From Tulasnella sp. 424 (taxonomy: Eukaryota > Basidiomycota > Agaricomycetes > Cantharellales > Tulasnellaceae), in contig WSUB01000055.1 in the NCBI GenBank assembly GCA_019633425.1, positions 62,001 through 126,000 on the forward strand: 64,000 bases of DNA. Direction: 5' to 3'. Position 1 is the stretch's first letter. Each line of letters begins with the position of its first letter. Positions 1-12,444 of this stretch are shown one piece after another. Made by a program: the position numbers and the translations under genes. The notes beneath the pieces are model-generated. The model did no database searches. It was given only the letters and a program-made list of their open reading frames with translations, and was not told where the DNA came from.

Positions 1-3000
1 TTTCGACGCAGTAGAAGATGAGGGTGCGGAGGCAGAGAAGGAGATGTGGGTCAGTAGCCCTGTTCAGTCGTAATTACAACCTTCCTCTCGGACGCACGCT
101 CACAGGCCGCTCAACCTCAACAGACCCCCTACCCACTCATATCGCTGGTAACACGCTTGCCACAAACTCTACATGGCTTCGCTCCTTTGGCCTTTCGCAC
201 AAGAACCTTTGAAACCTTTACCCTGACCTTTGCGCGGGATCGCGACGCTGCCGATGTATTCGATAGCGTCAAGGAACTTACCGTGATAAGTACGCAACCC
301 ACCCCTAAATTTCTAACCCCTTCTTTTCATATCAAATGTCTAACAGTTTATTTAGCCAGGGTGGATCAGTTGTACGCTTTCGACTATGTTCCTAATCCCC
401 CATTTGACACCTCCGACGGTTGGAACATATACAACCCACGGGAGGAGTTCGCTAGAATGGGAATTGGCTCAAGAAGCAAAGCATGGCGCTTCACTGACGT
501 GAATAAGGACTATTCGGTTCGTAAATGATTTGAATTCAACGAAGTACGGTTGAACTTGACCGCAACACACACGCTAACCTTCTCTCCTTCCACTCTTTTT
601 CTTTCTTTCTTCATCTGAATTAGTTCTGTCCCACGTACCCTGCACGTTTAGTAGTGCCAGCACGTATTAGCGACGCGACCTTGACCTACGCGGGTAAATA
701 TCGCAGTAAAACTCGCATCCCCGCACTCGTTTACTTGCATTGGGCAAATTATGTGAGTTGCCACTCTGAAAGGCAAATCCTGTATTTCGATTACTTAAAA
801 GAAAGCTCTATCTAGGCATCCATCACTCGCTCGAGCCAGCCGATGGTTGGGTTGACCAACAACAGGTCGATCCAAGACGAGAAGCTCATTGAAGCAATCT
901 TCCAATCCCACTGGGCCGCCGATTCCGCTTTTGCCCCCGTGGTCGACTCCCCTCGGTCTCGTGGCCCATCCGTCTATGGCGCCACTGCCACGAACCTCAT
1001 TATTGACGCTAGGCCTACGACCAACGCAATGGTCATGTCGGTCAAGGGAGCTGGCACCGAGAACATGGAATACTACAAGGACGGGAAAAAGGCGTATCTT
1101 GGGGTCGACAACATTCATGTCATGCGTGAATCGCTGTCTAAAGTGGCCGATGCTCTTCGGGATGCAGACCAATTGGCGTCGCTCCATGGGAAGGAAGCCG
1201 CTGTCGAAGGGACCTCCTTTCTGGACCGCCAGGCTTTGCGCAAATCGGGTTGGCTCAAGCACATCTCGGCGATTCTCGACGGCACGCTTATCATCATCAA
1301 GAACATCCACATCAATTCATCACATGTCCTCATTCACTGCTCCGATGGATGGGATCGTACAGCCCAGCTGTCGTCGTTGTCTCAGATCTGCCTCGACCCA
1401 TTCTACCGCACGTTGCGAGGCTTCCAAGTCCTCGTTGAAAAGGACTGGCTCTCGTTTGGCCACCGATTCGCGGATCGGTGCGGTCACTTGTCCTCGGAGA
1501 AATTCTTCACGACCGCGACTGGTGACGGTCAGGCGGGCAGTGGGAATGCGGACGCTGCAACTGCCTTCCTCGCCTCAATGCAGAACAAATTTACACCCCA
1601 ATCTCACCTCAAGGAGACAAGTCCTGTCTTCCATCAGTTCCTCGAATGCGTGCGGCAGATCCAACGCCAGTTTCCAGCTCGCTTCGAATTCAACGAGGAG
1701 TTCCTTAGGCGCCTGCACTACCATCTGTATTCCAGTCAATTCGGCACATTCCTTTGGAACAACGAACGCGAAAGACGGACAGCAGAACCAGGTGTTGGCA
1801 TGCCGATGGAGAGGACACGTAGCGTTTGGGATTATCTCAACTCATCGCATGAAAGGCCAAAGTTTATCAACCCTGAATACGATCCAGCACTTGACGATCG
1901 GGAGAGCCGGTCGCCAGGAGCAGATATGGGTGTGCTCCTGTTTGACCCCAAGGACGTCAGGTTCTGGCACGAGCTGTACGGGAGAACAGATGAAGACATG
2001 AATGGGCGCCTGGTGACGTCGCAAGCGGTTGGTGTAGAAGTTATCGGCCCTGTCGACACGGCAGAAGGAGACCCAGTGCAGGAGATTGTAGCCAATGTCG
2101 CCAATATTCTACTTCCCCCGTCGCCGGCTCCGTCCCCTGCACCAGGGGACGCGACAAAGCAGACGAGCCTACCCTACCAACCCCGCTCCATGTCGTCACT
2201 CCGTACTCCGTCCCTGACAATTCCTCCGAGCACGGGCGGAAGCACTTCGGCGGCACCGTTGTCTGCTGCAGCGGAGGTTCCAGGGCAGCCTCCTCTCTCC
2301 CGGCCAGATAGCTTCCGACCAATGGAAGCCTCCGGATCGGCGTTCTCCTTGAAGGCCGCTTCGGTCGGACAGGCCCCGTCTTCAGCTTCAACCGTGCCGC
2401 AGCCCCGTTCCCCGACGCCAAAACGGACGACGGTTGCGGAGAACCCGTCGGTCACGTCCATCGGGGTTGCGGGATTCAGGTCCTTGTGGGGTCAAGTTTC
2501 TACCAACGCGTCGGCGGCTTTAACAGCTGTGCAGGGAGCATACGAGGGTGCTCGAAAGGATATTAGAGTCCCCGCTTTCCAACTTCCGGGAGGATTTTCC
2601 GGTCCACCGTCTGCAGCCGCCGGAGGCGAAATGCAGGAGAAACTCGCATCTTCTTCCGCTGACCGGAAGTGGAGTGGGTTTGAAGATGAGCCTTCCCCGT
2701 GGGCCAGTAACACCCGATCTGTCCCTTCGCCGTTGTCGGAAAATCCTTGGGCGACAAGTAGTGCACCGTTACCCTCCAGTTCCCTCTCCCAGCGCCCTCC
2801 GGAGTCATCCTCATCGTACATCAGACAGTCGACTTCGGAAAATTCGAAGCCGCTTGGATCGGGATCGGTAACCCAATCTCGGGTTTCGGATTTTCCGGGC
2901 CTGGAGGACCCTCTCTTTTCGCGGCGTCCGGTCTCTTCCTCACCTCTCGCCTCAGACAGTCATAAGATATCCGTTGGCCCATTGACAAATGATCTCGAGT

Positions 3001-3170
3001 CCATGACTCTTTCGCATTCCTCTTCATCCATTACATCCTCGCAACCCGCTTCGGCTACGCCAAGCCTTGCCCCACCTGCGACCCCCTCGCGGCAGCCATT
3101 ACCTCAAAACCCGCCATCGGCACCAGACTCTGGGCAAGCCTCTGACCCATTAGGAGTAGGATTCTTATGA
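1..3170 (+). CDS. Myotubularin-family phosphoinositide 3-phosphatase (5' end outside window)
   Basis: Dephosphorylates PI3P and PI(3,5)P2 on endosomal membranes (family knowledge: myotubularin, yeast YMR1). The diagnostic CX5R loop HCSDGWDRTAQLS is encoded near 1335-1375 and carries the catalytic Cys, Asp and Arg. Upstream are LYAFDYVPNPPFDTSDGWNI and KAWRFTDVNKDYS, also typical of the family. Phase-consistent exons: a fragment at the left edge (reading FDAVEDEG), an exon ending at 289, 356-516, 624-752 (FCPTYPARLVVPARIS) and 816-3170. The acceptor of the exon ending at 289 is unclear. After about position 2100 the protein is a long Ser/Pro-rich, probably disordered tail of some 350 residues. 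The start codon and PH-GRAM domain must lie left of the window. The family call is secure; the first two exon edges are not. Confidence 0.93.
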
Positions 3171-3399
3171 TGACCTCCGTTTGAACTTTCTTGGTGTTGG
3201 ATTTGACGTCTTAGTTAGAAATCTGCAAAATGGTGTCGTAGTTGTCGTACCATCTTTCAATGAATTGCGTGATGCGGCGTTCCTTGCTTCGGACGAACCA
3301 AGCCTACAAAAAATCTCATCAGTCTGCGACCACTTTTTTTCTCAACACACCCAGTCACCTCCCATCCCCCTTCAATCGTCTACTTTCTTAGAGATAGAA

Positions 3400-4962
3400 A
3401 TGACCTCTCACTCTGTTCTTCCTGCTGGACACTTCCTCTTCACTTCCGAGAGTGTTGGCGAGGGTCACCCTGGTCAGTGTTGATTCGCCAGCACGACGTC
3501 TCGTTCCGCGTTGTTGACGCGTTTTTCTCGACGATTTCCTTTTTTTCATCCACTAGACAAGATCTGTGACCAGGTTTCTGATGCTATTGTGAGTCTTTCT
3601 CGTGTTTTACGACGCGATTTCGATGGGCGCTCATTGAATTTCAATTTCGACTGACTGGTAGCTCGACGCCTGCCTCGCTCAAGACCCCGGCAGCAAGGTC
3701 GCTTGCGAGACTGCAGCCAAGACCGGCATGATCATGGTCTTTGGTGAGATTACCACCAAGGCCCAGGTCGACTACCAAAAGGTCATTCGCGAGACCATCA
3801 AGCAAATCGGTTATGATGACTCTGAGAAGGGATTCGACTACAAGACTTGCAACATTCTTGTCGCCATTGAACAACAATCTCCCGACATTGCGCAAGGTCT
3901 CGACAAAGGTTCTCTTGAGGACCACGGTGCCGGTGACCAGGGTATCATGTTCGGCTATGCCACCGACGAGACTGAAGAGTACATGCCTCTTACCGTCGTC
4001 TTGGCCCACAAGTTGAACAAGGCCATGTCCGTCGCTCGCCGTACCGGTACTCTTCCTTGGCTTCGTCCCGACTCGAAGACCCAGGTTACCATCGAGTACA
4101 AGCGCGATGGTGGCGCTGTCATCCCTCTCCGCGTCGACACCGTCGTTATTTCCACTCAACACGCCGATAGCATCTCGACCGAAGAACTCCGCAAAGAGAT
4201 TCTCGAGAAGATCGTCAAGGGTGTCATTCCTGCTAAGCTTCTCGACGAAAAGACCATCTACCACGTAAGGACTCCCTTGAGTGGATGCTTATGACGAATG
4301 CAATTGACGATTAAACGTGTTTCGTTCAGATCCAACCTTCAGGTCGCTTCGTCATTGGCGGTCCTCAAGGTGATGCCGGTTTGACTGGTCGCAAGATCAT
4401 TGTCGACACCTACGGTGGCTGGGGTGCTCACGGTGGAGGTGCTTTCTCCGGAAAGGACTTCTCCAAGGTTGATCGCTCTGCAGCTTACACTGCTCGCTGG
4501 ATCGGTTCGTCACTCTTGCATCTTTACGTTTCGTTCACCGTATTGAAACTTATCGACCTCTAGCCAAGTCTTTGGTCGCCGCTGGTCTCGCTCGTCGTGC
4601 CCTCGTCCAGCTCTCCTACGCCATCGGTGGTACGTATCTAGTGGCATCTTAGCGTGAACTTCTTGACTCACTTATTTTATCACCAGTCGCCGAGCCTCTT
4701 TCCATCTTCGTCGATACCTACGGCACTGGCAAGAAGACCGATGAGGAGCTCGTCGAAATCATTAGGAAGAACTGGGATCTTCGTCCTGGTGTCATTGGTA
4801 AGTCTACTGAAGCAGATACTGTTACCAGGCTAACGAGGGTGTCGCTGTTATATAGTCCAGGAACTCGACCTCACCCGCCCTCAGTACCTCAAGACCGCCT
4901 CCTACGGCCACTTTGGCAACCCCGAGTACAACTGGGAGAAGCCCAAGAAGCTCAGGTTGTAA
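3400..4962 (+). CDS. S-adenosylmethionine synthetase
   Basis: Makes S-adenosylmethionine from methionine and ATP in the cytosol, feeding all methylation and polyamine synthesis. Seven exons (3400-3472, 3557-3588, 3662-4264, 4330-4504, 4564-4629, 4687-4797, 4856-4962) join in phase to 388 aa, the usual length. Family motifs: [20 protein letters not shown] (the GHPDK signature is split by intron 1), the ATP-binding [12 protein letters not shown], and the glycine-rich GGGAFSGKD loop. ATG at 3400 follows a pyrimidine-rich stretch with no competing upstream ATG in frame, and starts [18 protein letters not shown]. It lies 229 bp downstream of the phosphatase on the same strand. Long open frames on the opposite strand over exon 3 are codon-bias shadows. 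Yeast homologues are SAM1/SAM2. Confidence 0.97.
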
Positions 4963-7647
4963 TTCAGCACATCGTCACCGCAGCTCTTTGCATAGGAAGT
5001 TCATCCTTCCTCCCGTTATCCCTATTTATCCACTTGCTTTTGGGGAAGTTTTACCGCATTCTCCTCTTCGCTGCCTCGGCTTGCATCCAACCACTCATTC
5101 GACCCGCATTGTAAAACGGCATTTAAGATCCTAGTCATCGCGCTTCTTTCTACCTAGTCTCCTGGGACTTCTTGTCGCTGGCTTGCTTTTCCCTAATGGT
5201 CCACACGTCCTGTTCTGTCTGCATATTGTTGTTTAGAAAAAGGTTTAAAATAGATGGAACGCGCTCAACCGCGAAACTGATATCACGATTCGTGTGGAAG
5301 GACTTTTGTTTGCAATCAATGCTGCCTGTTGCGTGGTTGTGGCACACGTTGCAACTCCGCAACCTTCTCACCACTTGACGGTGACCTCACGCTTCACTCA
5401 TGGTTTGGGCACGGTGCTCTCTCGCGGCTCACTCTATTTGGTTTTTCTTCGGCTTCCGACGGTAAATACCGATGAGACTTGATTTAAACCGACATCATTC
5501 CATCGCGTCCACCTCAGTTGGTGGTCCCGCTGCCGGACCTCAGGCTCGCAATACAATATACCAATCTTCTCGCCGAAACAAACGGGTAGAGCCATTCCAG
5601 TGGTAATAATGGTATTTTTAAGTTGCCCGTCTCTTGGCCTTCGTCTCCAAATCAAAGGTATATGGAACCAGGACCACAAACAGAACTTGCGAAAAACTCA
5701 CTTCCGGAAATGAATTCAAGTGAATTTCAAGAGCTCGCCTTCACTCTTAGCACCTCCGTATCGCTCGGACTGTGTCCTGAAACTAATTTTTGGAGCCGTC
5801 ATGGGCACGGCGGCACCGCCAAACCCTCAACTCAGCGTCGCCAAGTCCATATGTGTCGATCCTGAATAATGACCTATAATAGAAACGGTACAGCATCTCA
5901 ATCTTCGGGTGCTTTTCCTTCGACCCTCACCCTCATCATTCTTATCGTGGAAGGGGCTGCGCAATGACCAGTCGTAGGGTAATTTCGAAAAGGCCGATAC
6001 GACACGAGGCTCTGGCCTTAGGCTCAGCCACGACAACCCTTCCTGAAATCCCGTACGCTGCCATTATATCGCATAATTCGATCGGTGCAATGGGAAGCAA
6101 GACCAGACGGGACTTCTCCCTTGCTAATTACTGGTACCCTGGCTTCGTCTCATCGGCCCGTGCCGGCCACGTGTATATCCCTTAAGCCTCTCAAAACAAC
6201 CATCATCCAATTCTCCAGCTTACGAGACGGTCGAGGCCCATTTCTAGGCTGTTCGTCGTAGCCGATTTGTCAAAATCGAAGGACGATAGTAATCCTTCCA
6301 ACTCCTTCTCAAGAGTGTTTTGAATTGAATCAATCGCTCTCTCCAACCTGAACGTGTCAAGTCATCATCGATCAGTCCGTTCTGTGGAGCCCATTCTCAA
6401 GGTCATACGAAATGTCCTGAACCGCCAAGCTCTCGAATTCGTCATATTATTCACCCGGATATTGGATTGGAATTATCTTTAAGACTATACGGTTGACTGG
6501 ATGGCTGTTCCCGAGCACATTTGCTGTGCGGATGGATGCAATCTTTGCGAGTTTGATGGACATTGAACTCAAGAAGGAGGCAGGCCCTCCGAGCACATCG
6601 GGGGTTCGAACACTACGTGCCCCAGCAACTTTTCAATCCTCGTTAACGCCATCCTCTCGCATATCTGTATTGAAAGGGACTTTGGTCATTGTGCTGGATT
6701 GCTTCCCCGTTGTCCTTGGACAACCTCCGGTGAACTGTTTCACGTGACACTTCCGCAGAACTAAGTTGCCGGACTGCCGGTGGCAAAAATTTTATGTTCC
6801 AGTGCTTCGAACGCTGGACGGGCATCCAAAAACGTAGCAATCCTTCACCTCGCTCCCTGTGACCCACTTCTTGAGGGTCAGAAGGCCCCACGGAAGCTTC
6901 AATGTCTAAGACAACCTTCTTTGTTTATTCGGGGCCAGTGCACACAGAACTGAAATTCGAGTCCGAATCCTCCAAACGCCCGAAATCACCAGTGCTAACG
7001 GGCGTTTTGAGAACGCTTACAGCGTACGGACAATTTTACACCGTCACACACACCCCATGCGGAGGTATTTCTGGAGCCAACGTCACAATCAACGTAACGT
7101 TTACCGATAAGTTTGACGCCGCAGTTGTCTAATCGATTTTGCTTTTGGTTCCGGTCACCTCCCCGTTCTCTCTAGCCGATAATCGAATGCGTCATTTGTA
7201 CTCCAAGATCTGAAAATCCAGATTGAACGAATAAACAATAGGGCGATCTGAACCATGCATCACTCCCGGAACAACAAATGCGAGGTCCCCACAACGACGT
7301 CAGGCAGATCAACGGGTTCCAACTCGGCAGCTCTATTTTATCATAGGGGCCAAACAATTCGTTATAGATCCGACCTCCTTTCGAGCAAAACAGGAGAACG
7401 AACTCACTCAAAATACCAATCGGTTAGGTCATGGGTTTTGATTACGACTTACGGCGACCCTCCGTTATCACGAAAACTTCCGCTTTGGGGTGCGGGGTGC
7501 CATTCAGACGATGACAGTCAACAAGTCAGATTCCGCTAGATCGGCTGGAGAACTGTTGGATACTTAACGCGTCCTTCAGCCTGACTTGGTCACAATCAGC
7601 GGTCTTTGAAATCCCTCCTCAAACAACCTACCACACACACGAGCCAA
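4963..7647. other. Intergenic region, no supported gene
   Basis: The first few hundred bases are probably the 3' UTR of the S-adenosylmethionine synthetase gene. The rest has only short open frames with no recognisable domain, no convincing splice-linked set and no tRNA-like A/B boxes that I could see. The last 100 or so bases before 7648 presumably hold the promoter of the next F-box gene. I see no tandem repeat or inverted-repeat element here. Confidence 0.5.
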
Positions 7648-9368
7648 ATGGAACGCGCCTCTCAGTTGGGTCAGGGAATCCCTAGACTGGAACTTGGAAA
7701 AGGTATTGACGTTGCGAGAACCTAGCCACATTAGGATTTAAGCTTACCTTGCGCCACCCTCTTCCCCAAACAGTCCATGCCACGACCATCGACAATCTAC
7801 CACCCGAGCTTCTCTCCATGATCTTACTCGTGACTCATGTCAACCACAGGGAGACCTGCCCCGATCCGCCGTGTCGCGGAGAATTGCTGCACCATCTCCT
7901 CACTTCGAGGAAATGGAGGAAATTGATTGAAGGCTGCGCTTTGTTTTGGACGACGGTGGACTACCACGACTCAACCAAGACCATCGCCCAAACCTTATAC
8001 CTCAATCCAGAGGGTCCGTTGGACCTAACCTGTCTGCTCCATCAATGGGAACTGGCCAGCTCAAACCGTGCAGAGCAAGTGGAAAGATTCTTCGAAAACC
8101 TCGCCCCAGTTCGACACCGATGGAGAAAGCTGGACCTCCATGGCCCGCTAACACCCTCGGCACTCGCTATCATCCAGACAACGGTAGCCGGAATGGAGGA
8201 GTGTCGCCTCAAAAGAACGGTCTCTCTTGGGGTCGCGGCTCTTCGCGTTGAGGGAGAAGATGTTCGACTGAAGCATCTGATCCTATACGGGGTCGATTTC
8301 GACTGGACCTCGACTGGCATCGTCGCGTTGGAGTCGTTAACGGTGGATGGCTCATACGCGGACATTCCGCCACCTGAAGTCCTTGCGGGAGCCCTCGCCT
8401 CTCTACCCAAACTTCAATGGCTCAGACTCGCAGTCTACGGCAGAACCCCAAGCTGGCCACCAGCAGGTTTACCCGATTACGGACCTGAACCTCACCCTTT
8501 GAAAACACTCATGCCCGCTCTCACCTGCCTCGTCTTCGACAGTCTCCCGATTCGAATCTTCCGCTTCCTTCTCGACATCATCGACGCACCAAATTGCAAA
8601 TACTTTGGCTGCGTGTCCACGGAGCCAAGCTATCACTGGCTTGAGCATCCTTCAGCCCCGATGAAGGTTCTCGCCAAGAGAGTAGTGGAAGCTGCGGGGA
8701 CGCCTGCACAAATTAGATACATAGAGATGGAAGCCAGGTTGCGCGTTCGGTCGGGTAGTTGGTCGCGAGAGTCCCTCCCAACCGATCGGGAGAGGTATGA
8801 AGGAGTCCAAGGGTTATTCGTCAGCGCACACCTTCCAGCAAACCACTTTGCCGGGAAAGGATTGATTGGGTTTGTAGCTTCTCTCCCTCTCCTTCCAGGA
8901 CAATGCTCTTTGGAGCTTGAGGCCTCCGGAGTCCCTGTTATCGAAGGGTTTCCGTACGGTGTTCTTTCCCACTTGGCGGGAGTCACATCGCTCTCTGTCA
9001 GTAATCGCTGGTATACCCCCAGGATACTGGAATACCTCTGGACCCCTCAAATAAGCGACGATGGTCAACAAACTTGGCCTCTCCCTCAACTCGAAACTCT
9101 AAACCTCGCGGGCGCCGAATGGACGAACAGAGCCGAAGTTGTGGAAAACCTCCGCACATTTGGGGAACGCAGATATGGAGGAAAATGGGGATTAATCTGT
9201 CAAGATGGACAGCTTAACGCGGGACATGAGGCACCAGTTCCACTGCGGGGAATCGTGGTGCCGAGCGCAGAGGAAGCCAGTGCAGTGCGTCCCATTGTCG
9301 GAGACATCGAGATATCTGTGATGAGTTGCAGCGAGGCGAACCTCAGGGGCGCACGATCGCGGAGATAG
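7648..9368 (+). CDS. F-box protein
   Basis: Predicted substrate receptor of an SCF ubiquitin ligase. Two exons, 7648-7702 and 7774-9368, give 549 aa. The start is inferred: the long frame has no early ATG, but a short exon starting MERASQLGQGIPRLELGK ends in a classic AAAG/GTATTG donor and joins in phase at CCCCAAACAG. The join gives V-HATTIDNLPPELLSMILL, an F-box helix 1. Helices 2 and 3 follow (LLHHLLTSRKWRKLIEGCALFWTTV), then an LRR-like region (KHLILYGVDFDW, LESLTVDGSYADI, LQWLRLAVYG). Fungal F-box proteins of this size are highly expanded and their substrates are unknown. Family call good; target unknown. Confidence 0.8.
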
Positions 9369-10423
9369 TCTATTGCGCTGTAGTGGAGATCATCTCGGGA
9401 ATCTGACGAGCGAGGAAAAGTTTGCAGGCAACAGATTAATAGAGTAAACATCTTGTCACTTGTACGCTTTAAGGCCGCACCCGTAATGAAATCATGTTAC
9501 CGTCAGCCCTAACATCTTTCCACACCTTCCCAGATTTGTCGTTGACTACACTAATTCCTTTTGGCTGCGGGAACTGAGCCGATTGGTCGTTGCACGTCGA
9601 GAGGTTAACGCCTGCAAGCTGCAACAACAGTCGTGTCATTCTTACATCGAAATCGCCCCTTTTCTATTGTTCTCTTGGTAGAAAGGTGGTTGGGTGGCGA
9701 TCAGACAATTTGCCAAATTGAGATAAAATGAGAGGCACAAATAAAGACAAGCATCAGGGCGGCAACCACCTCGGGAGTATCTGAGCTTTTTTGCAGGCGA
9801 AAACGCTTGCGGAAACAGTGTGTTTTCGCCAGTCTTTCAATCGGCAAAAAGTGCAGCGAAAGTGGGATGCCGTTTCGTCTCGTCGAAAACGTGGCGGTAA
9901 AGGGGTGGCGAAAACAACGTTGTAGCGCCATTTTCGCCTTTCACCTTTCGCACTGTTTCCGCCATTACGAAGACCTGGTTTAATTTTCGCTGCCCTTTCG
10001 AGCAATTGAACAAAGAGCGAAAGATGTCATAATATCAGCATTTTCGCCGCCATTTCCACCAGCGAAATTTGTGACATACTCCCCGTGCCAGTTTCACGCG
10101 TAAGCTTCAAGGGCTTTGTAATGGACATTAATAGGTCGTGGCCGGAGAGCGGTATAATCTCTTAGACACGCATTAATCGTGGTGTATGGAATGTGAGGAA
10201 AGATCTATGACACTTTGATCCTTGTTGACTCCCGGAGTGGCTTTGTGGAAACCTTACGATGCAAGTAACCGCGTGTTGCTCAACGGACAAAAGTCAAATG
10301 CATCGGAGCACGAAGCACAAGAAAATTAATCGAAGCATGCGAAATGAAGCTACAGTAAAACACGTGGATTATAACAGCCCTGCTGAGGCCGATGCCCGAA
10401 TGGACAGTAACCCCAGCAGCCAT
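9369..10423. other. Intergenic region with GCGAAA-rich patch
   Basis: This gap separates two convergent F-box genes and should contain both 3' ends. No coding region is supported. Its one notable feature is a dense cluster of GCGAAA/TTTCGC motifs between about 9790 and 10070, annotated separately. Confidence 0.6.
9795..10070. repeat. Cluster of GCGAAA/TTTCGC motifs in both orientations
   Basis: In about 280 bp, roughly ten copies of a CGAAA core occur, often as GGCGAAAA or its complement TTTTCGCC (near 9797, 9823, 9856, 9892, 9908, 9931, 9947, 9984, 10017, 10041, 10062). Chance would give about one or fewer. Orientations are mixed and spacing is irregular, so it is not a simple tandem array. 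The pattern resembles subterminal motif arrays of DNA transposons or a cluster of protein-binding sites. I found no clear terminal repeats around it. Confidence 0.55.
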
Positions 10424-12135
10424 TCACAATGCGGAGGTGACGCTAAACCTTTCAAGAATCGTAGAGGAGCACATATGTGCCAGCATCGAAGCGTATGGAA
10501 TAACCGAGCTGCCCCCTCCATCGAAGTACACGTCAACGTCCTCCAAATTCGCGAAGCTCTCAGCGGGGAATGACGAAGCTTCGAGTTCCTCCTTCACATT
10601 TAATCGTAATTTCAAGACGTTCAGTGAGGTCGCATGCCTCGCCAGTGTGACTAGAACGTCGGGTGTAAGCGCCTCTGCTCTCGTGGACGACCTCAGGCGG
10701 AGCTCCTTGATCTCTCCAAGCCATGAGGCAACTCTTGCGAAGTCGTCGTCGGCTAGTTGTTCTCTCCGCTCCAACTCCACGTTGAGCGGTTCTCCTCTCG
10801 TAGTTTCGGATTTGAAGTGACTGTAGAACTCCGATTTACTGATAACTTCTGGAAGAGACTGTGATTTTCCGTGTCCGCAATCGAGCTTTCGGAGTCGAGG
10901 GGCGTGATGCCTCAGGCCCTGTAGAAGGTTGACGAGGTGGATTCCGAGCGGTCTGGCTTCTTGGAGGAGGCACAGTGAGCGCAGTGATGGGAAGGTCGGC
11001 TGATCAACGGCTCCCCGAGATCTGGAGGGGAGAATGCGCGAGACCGCGAGATTGTCAACAGCTGTGGAAGGTTCAGGTGTCGGAATGGCTGTGGCGTTAC
11101 TGGTCCAGAGAATGAAGTCTTTGGCAGGAAGGGAAAGGAGTTGGAGCGCGGGGAATTGGAGGCAAGATGCTGGAACCGAGCCATCGGTTGACCTGATCTC
11201 GATCTCGCGGAGGCTCCTGCTCTCCGAGAGGTTCTCCCAAAAGCTACTTGCCCTCTCCACGTGCTCTGCCACTACCGTCTGCAGCATCTCCAGACTTGCG
11301 AAATCAATTTTTCTGTCCCTAGCTCTGTAGGTTAGATGCAAGTGTTTAATGCCTTTGAACTCGACGAATCCTGCGAGGACGCGGTCGCTCGGGTAGTGCA
11401 AGGCCATTTTGAGAAAGTTGATCGTGGGGCCTAAAAAGACGGGCGCTGCTTTGGTCCATTCGCCCTGGCTGTCCGCTTTCACCCTTCTCAAACGTGGGAG
11501 AAGTGGTATGTTTTCTGGAAACGTTCCTCGAAGCTGGAGGATTGCGTTCTCATCCACCCCCATAGAAAGGTAAAGGTTGACAGTTTTGGCGCAGTAGCGA
11601 AGGAACCTTTCCTTCGCCTCGTCCAACGCATGGATGAGACTCTCCTTGTATCCGACAAGCTATGGGAGAAGGAAACAGGGGTTGACAGACCCATCATCAA
11701 TTCAGTTTGGGCGGCGAAGGAGCGAACGGTTTCTTTTTCGCTTACAGTTCCCGCTTCGATTTCACCATGTACGATGCGGACAGTCATATAATAGCTGCAA
11801 GTGTGCAGAACCATCATCAGTTTCCGAACGTCGATCCAACATCGTTGCCAGTTTGCCGCTGTCGCCAATTCTCCCCATGTTTTGGATACGCATGCAGCTG
11901 GGACAAGGCTGGCATCCGGATGCATGTGCTCGAGTACCGCAGCCAGGAGCTCGGGGACATTCAAGAGTTGGCTTGCAGACTCGAGCGCTTGACCATTCAG
12001 TGGCGTCAGACTGACGTCTTCAGTATGCTGGTTCTTTTGGGGAGCTAATTGGCTTGTAGACTCGAGCGCTTGACCATTCAGTGGCGTCAGACCGACGTCT
12101 TCAGTATGCTGGTTCTGTTGGGGAGCTAGAGACAT
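10424..12135 (-). CDS. F-box protein with duplicated N-terminal segment
   Basis: Probable SCF substrate receptor. Two exons, 12135-11746 and 11659-10424, joined by an 86-bp intron (donor GTAAGC, acceptor CCCATAG), give 541 aa. The join EIEAGT-LVGYKESLIHALDEA is in phase. The F-box lies at about residues 55-100 (LLNVPELLAAVLEHM, then ACVSKTWGELATAANWQRCW). The rest is a degenerate leucine-rich region (LREIEIRSTDG, LQLLSLPAKDF, RLRKLDCGHGKS). Ahead of the F-box, residues 1-54 are two near-identical 27-residue units containing QNQHTEDV and LTPLNGQALES, encoded by an 81-bp tandem repeat. It is convergent with the F-box gene ending at 9368 but not closely similar in sequence. Confidence 0.75.
11971..12131 (-). 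repeat. 81-bp in-frame tandem duplication
   Basis: Two consecutive copies (11971-12051 and 12052-12131) differ at only a few positions and keep the reading frame. They encode two copies of a 27-aa unit at the N-terminus of the F-box protein. The near identity suggests a recent duplication. Confidence 0.9.
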
Positions 12136-12444
12136 GACTGTTTTTAGAGTAGATTAGCGGTCGTAACTGGTGTTAGAAGTTGGTGGGTGAGGTGGTGCAG
12201 GGAGGTGCAGGAAGCGAGTGGTTGAAAAGCAGCGAGGGAGCAGCGAGGGAGCAGTGTGCAAGGAGAGGCTTATCTATGGAGTGCTTACATATGCCACCAA
12301 GCTTTGGACACAAGCTTCCAACAAATATACATTTTTTTCCAGTCTTGGTACACTTTCATCCAAAACTACAACACGAATCAAGGCAAATGACACTTAAGAA
12401 AAGGAACGAAACAAAGGCAAATTTTAAGAAGCAGAGCATCTAAC
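12136..12444. other. Short intergenic region
   Basis: This is the promoter side of the minus-strand F-box gene and the 3' side of the minus-strand transcription factor gene. It has a small direct repeat of GCAGCGAGGGA near 12230-12255. No coding feature is supported. Confidence 0.5.

Noticed and set aside
795..1310. Long antisense frame over the myotubularin gene
   Set aside because: Covers the catalytic exon of a recognised gene and has no domain of its own.
3641..4264. 207-codon open frame antisense to S-adenosylmethionine synthetase
   Set aside because: It mirrors the third exon of a well-supported gene, and strong codon bias explains the lack of stops on the other strand.
7749..7751. 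TTG as start of the first F-box protein
   Set aside because: A fungal nuclear gene should start with ATG. A short upstream exon with good splice sites joins in phase and gives ATG at 7648.
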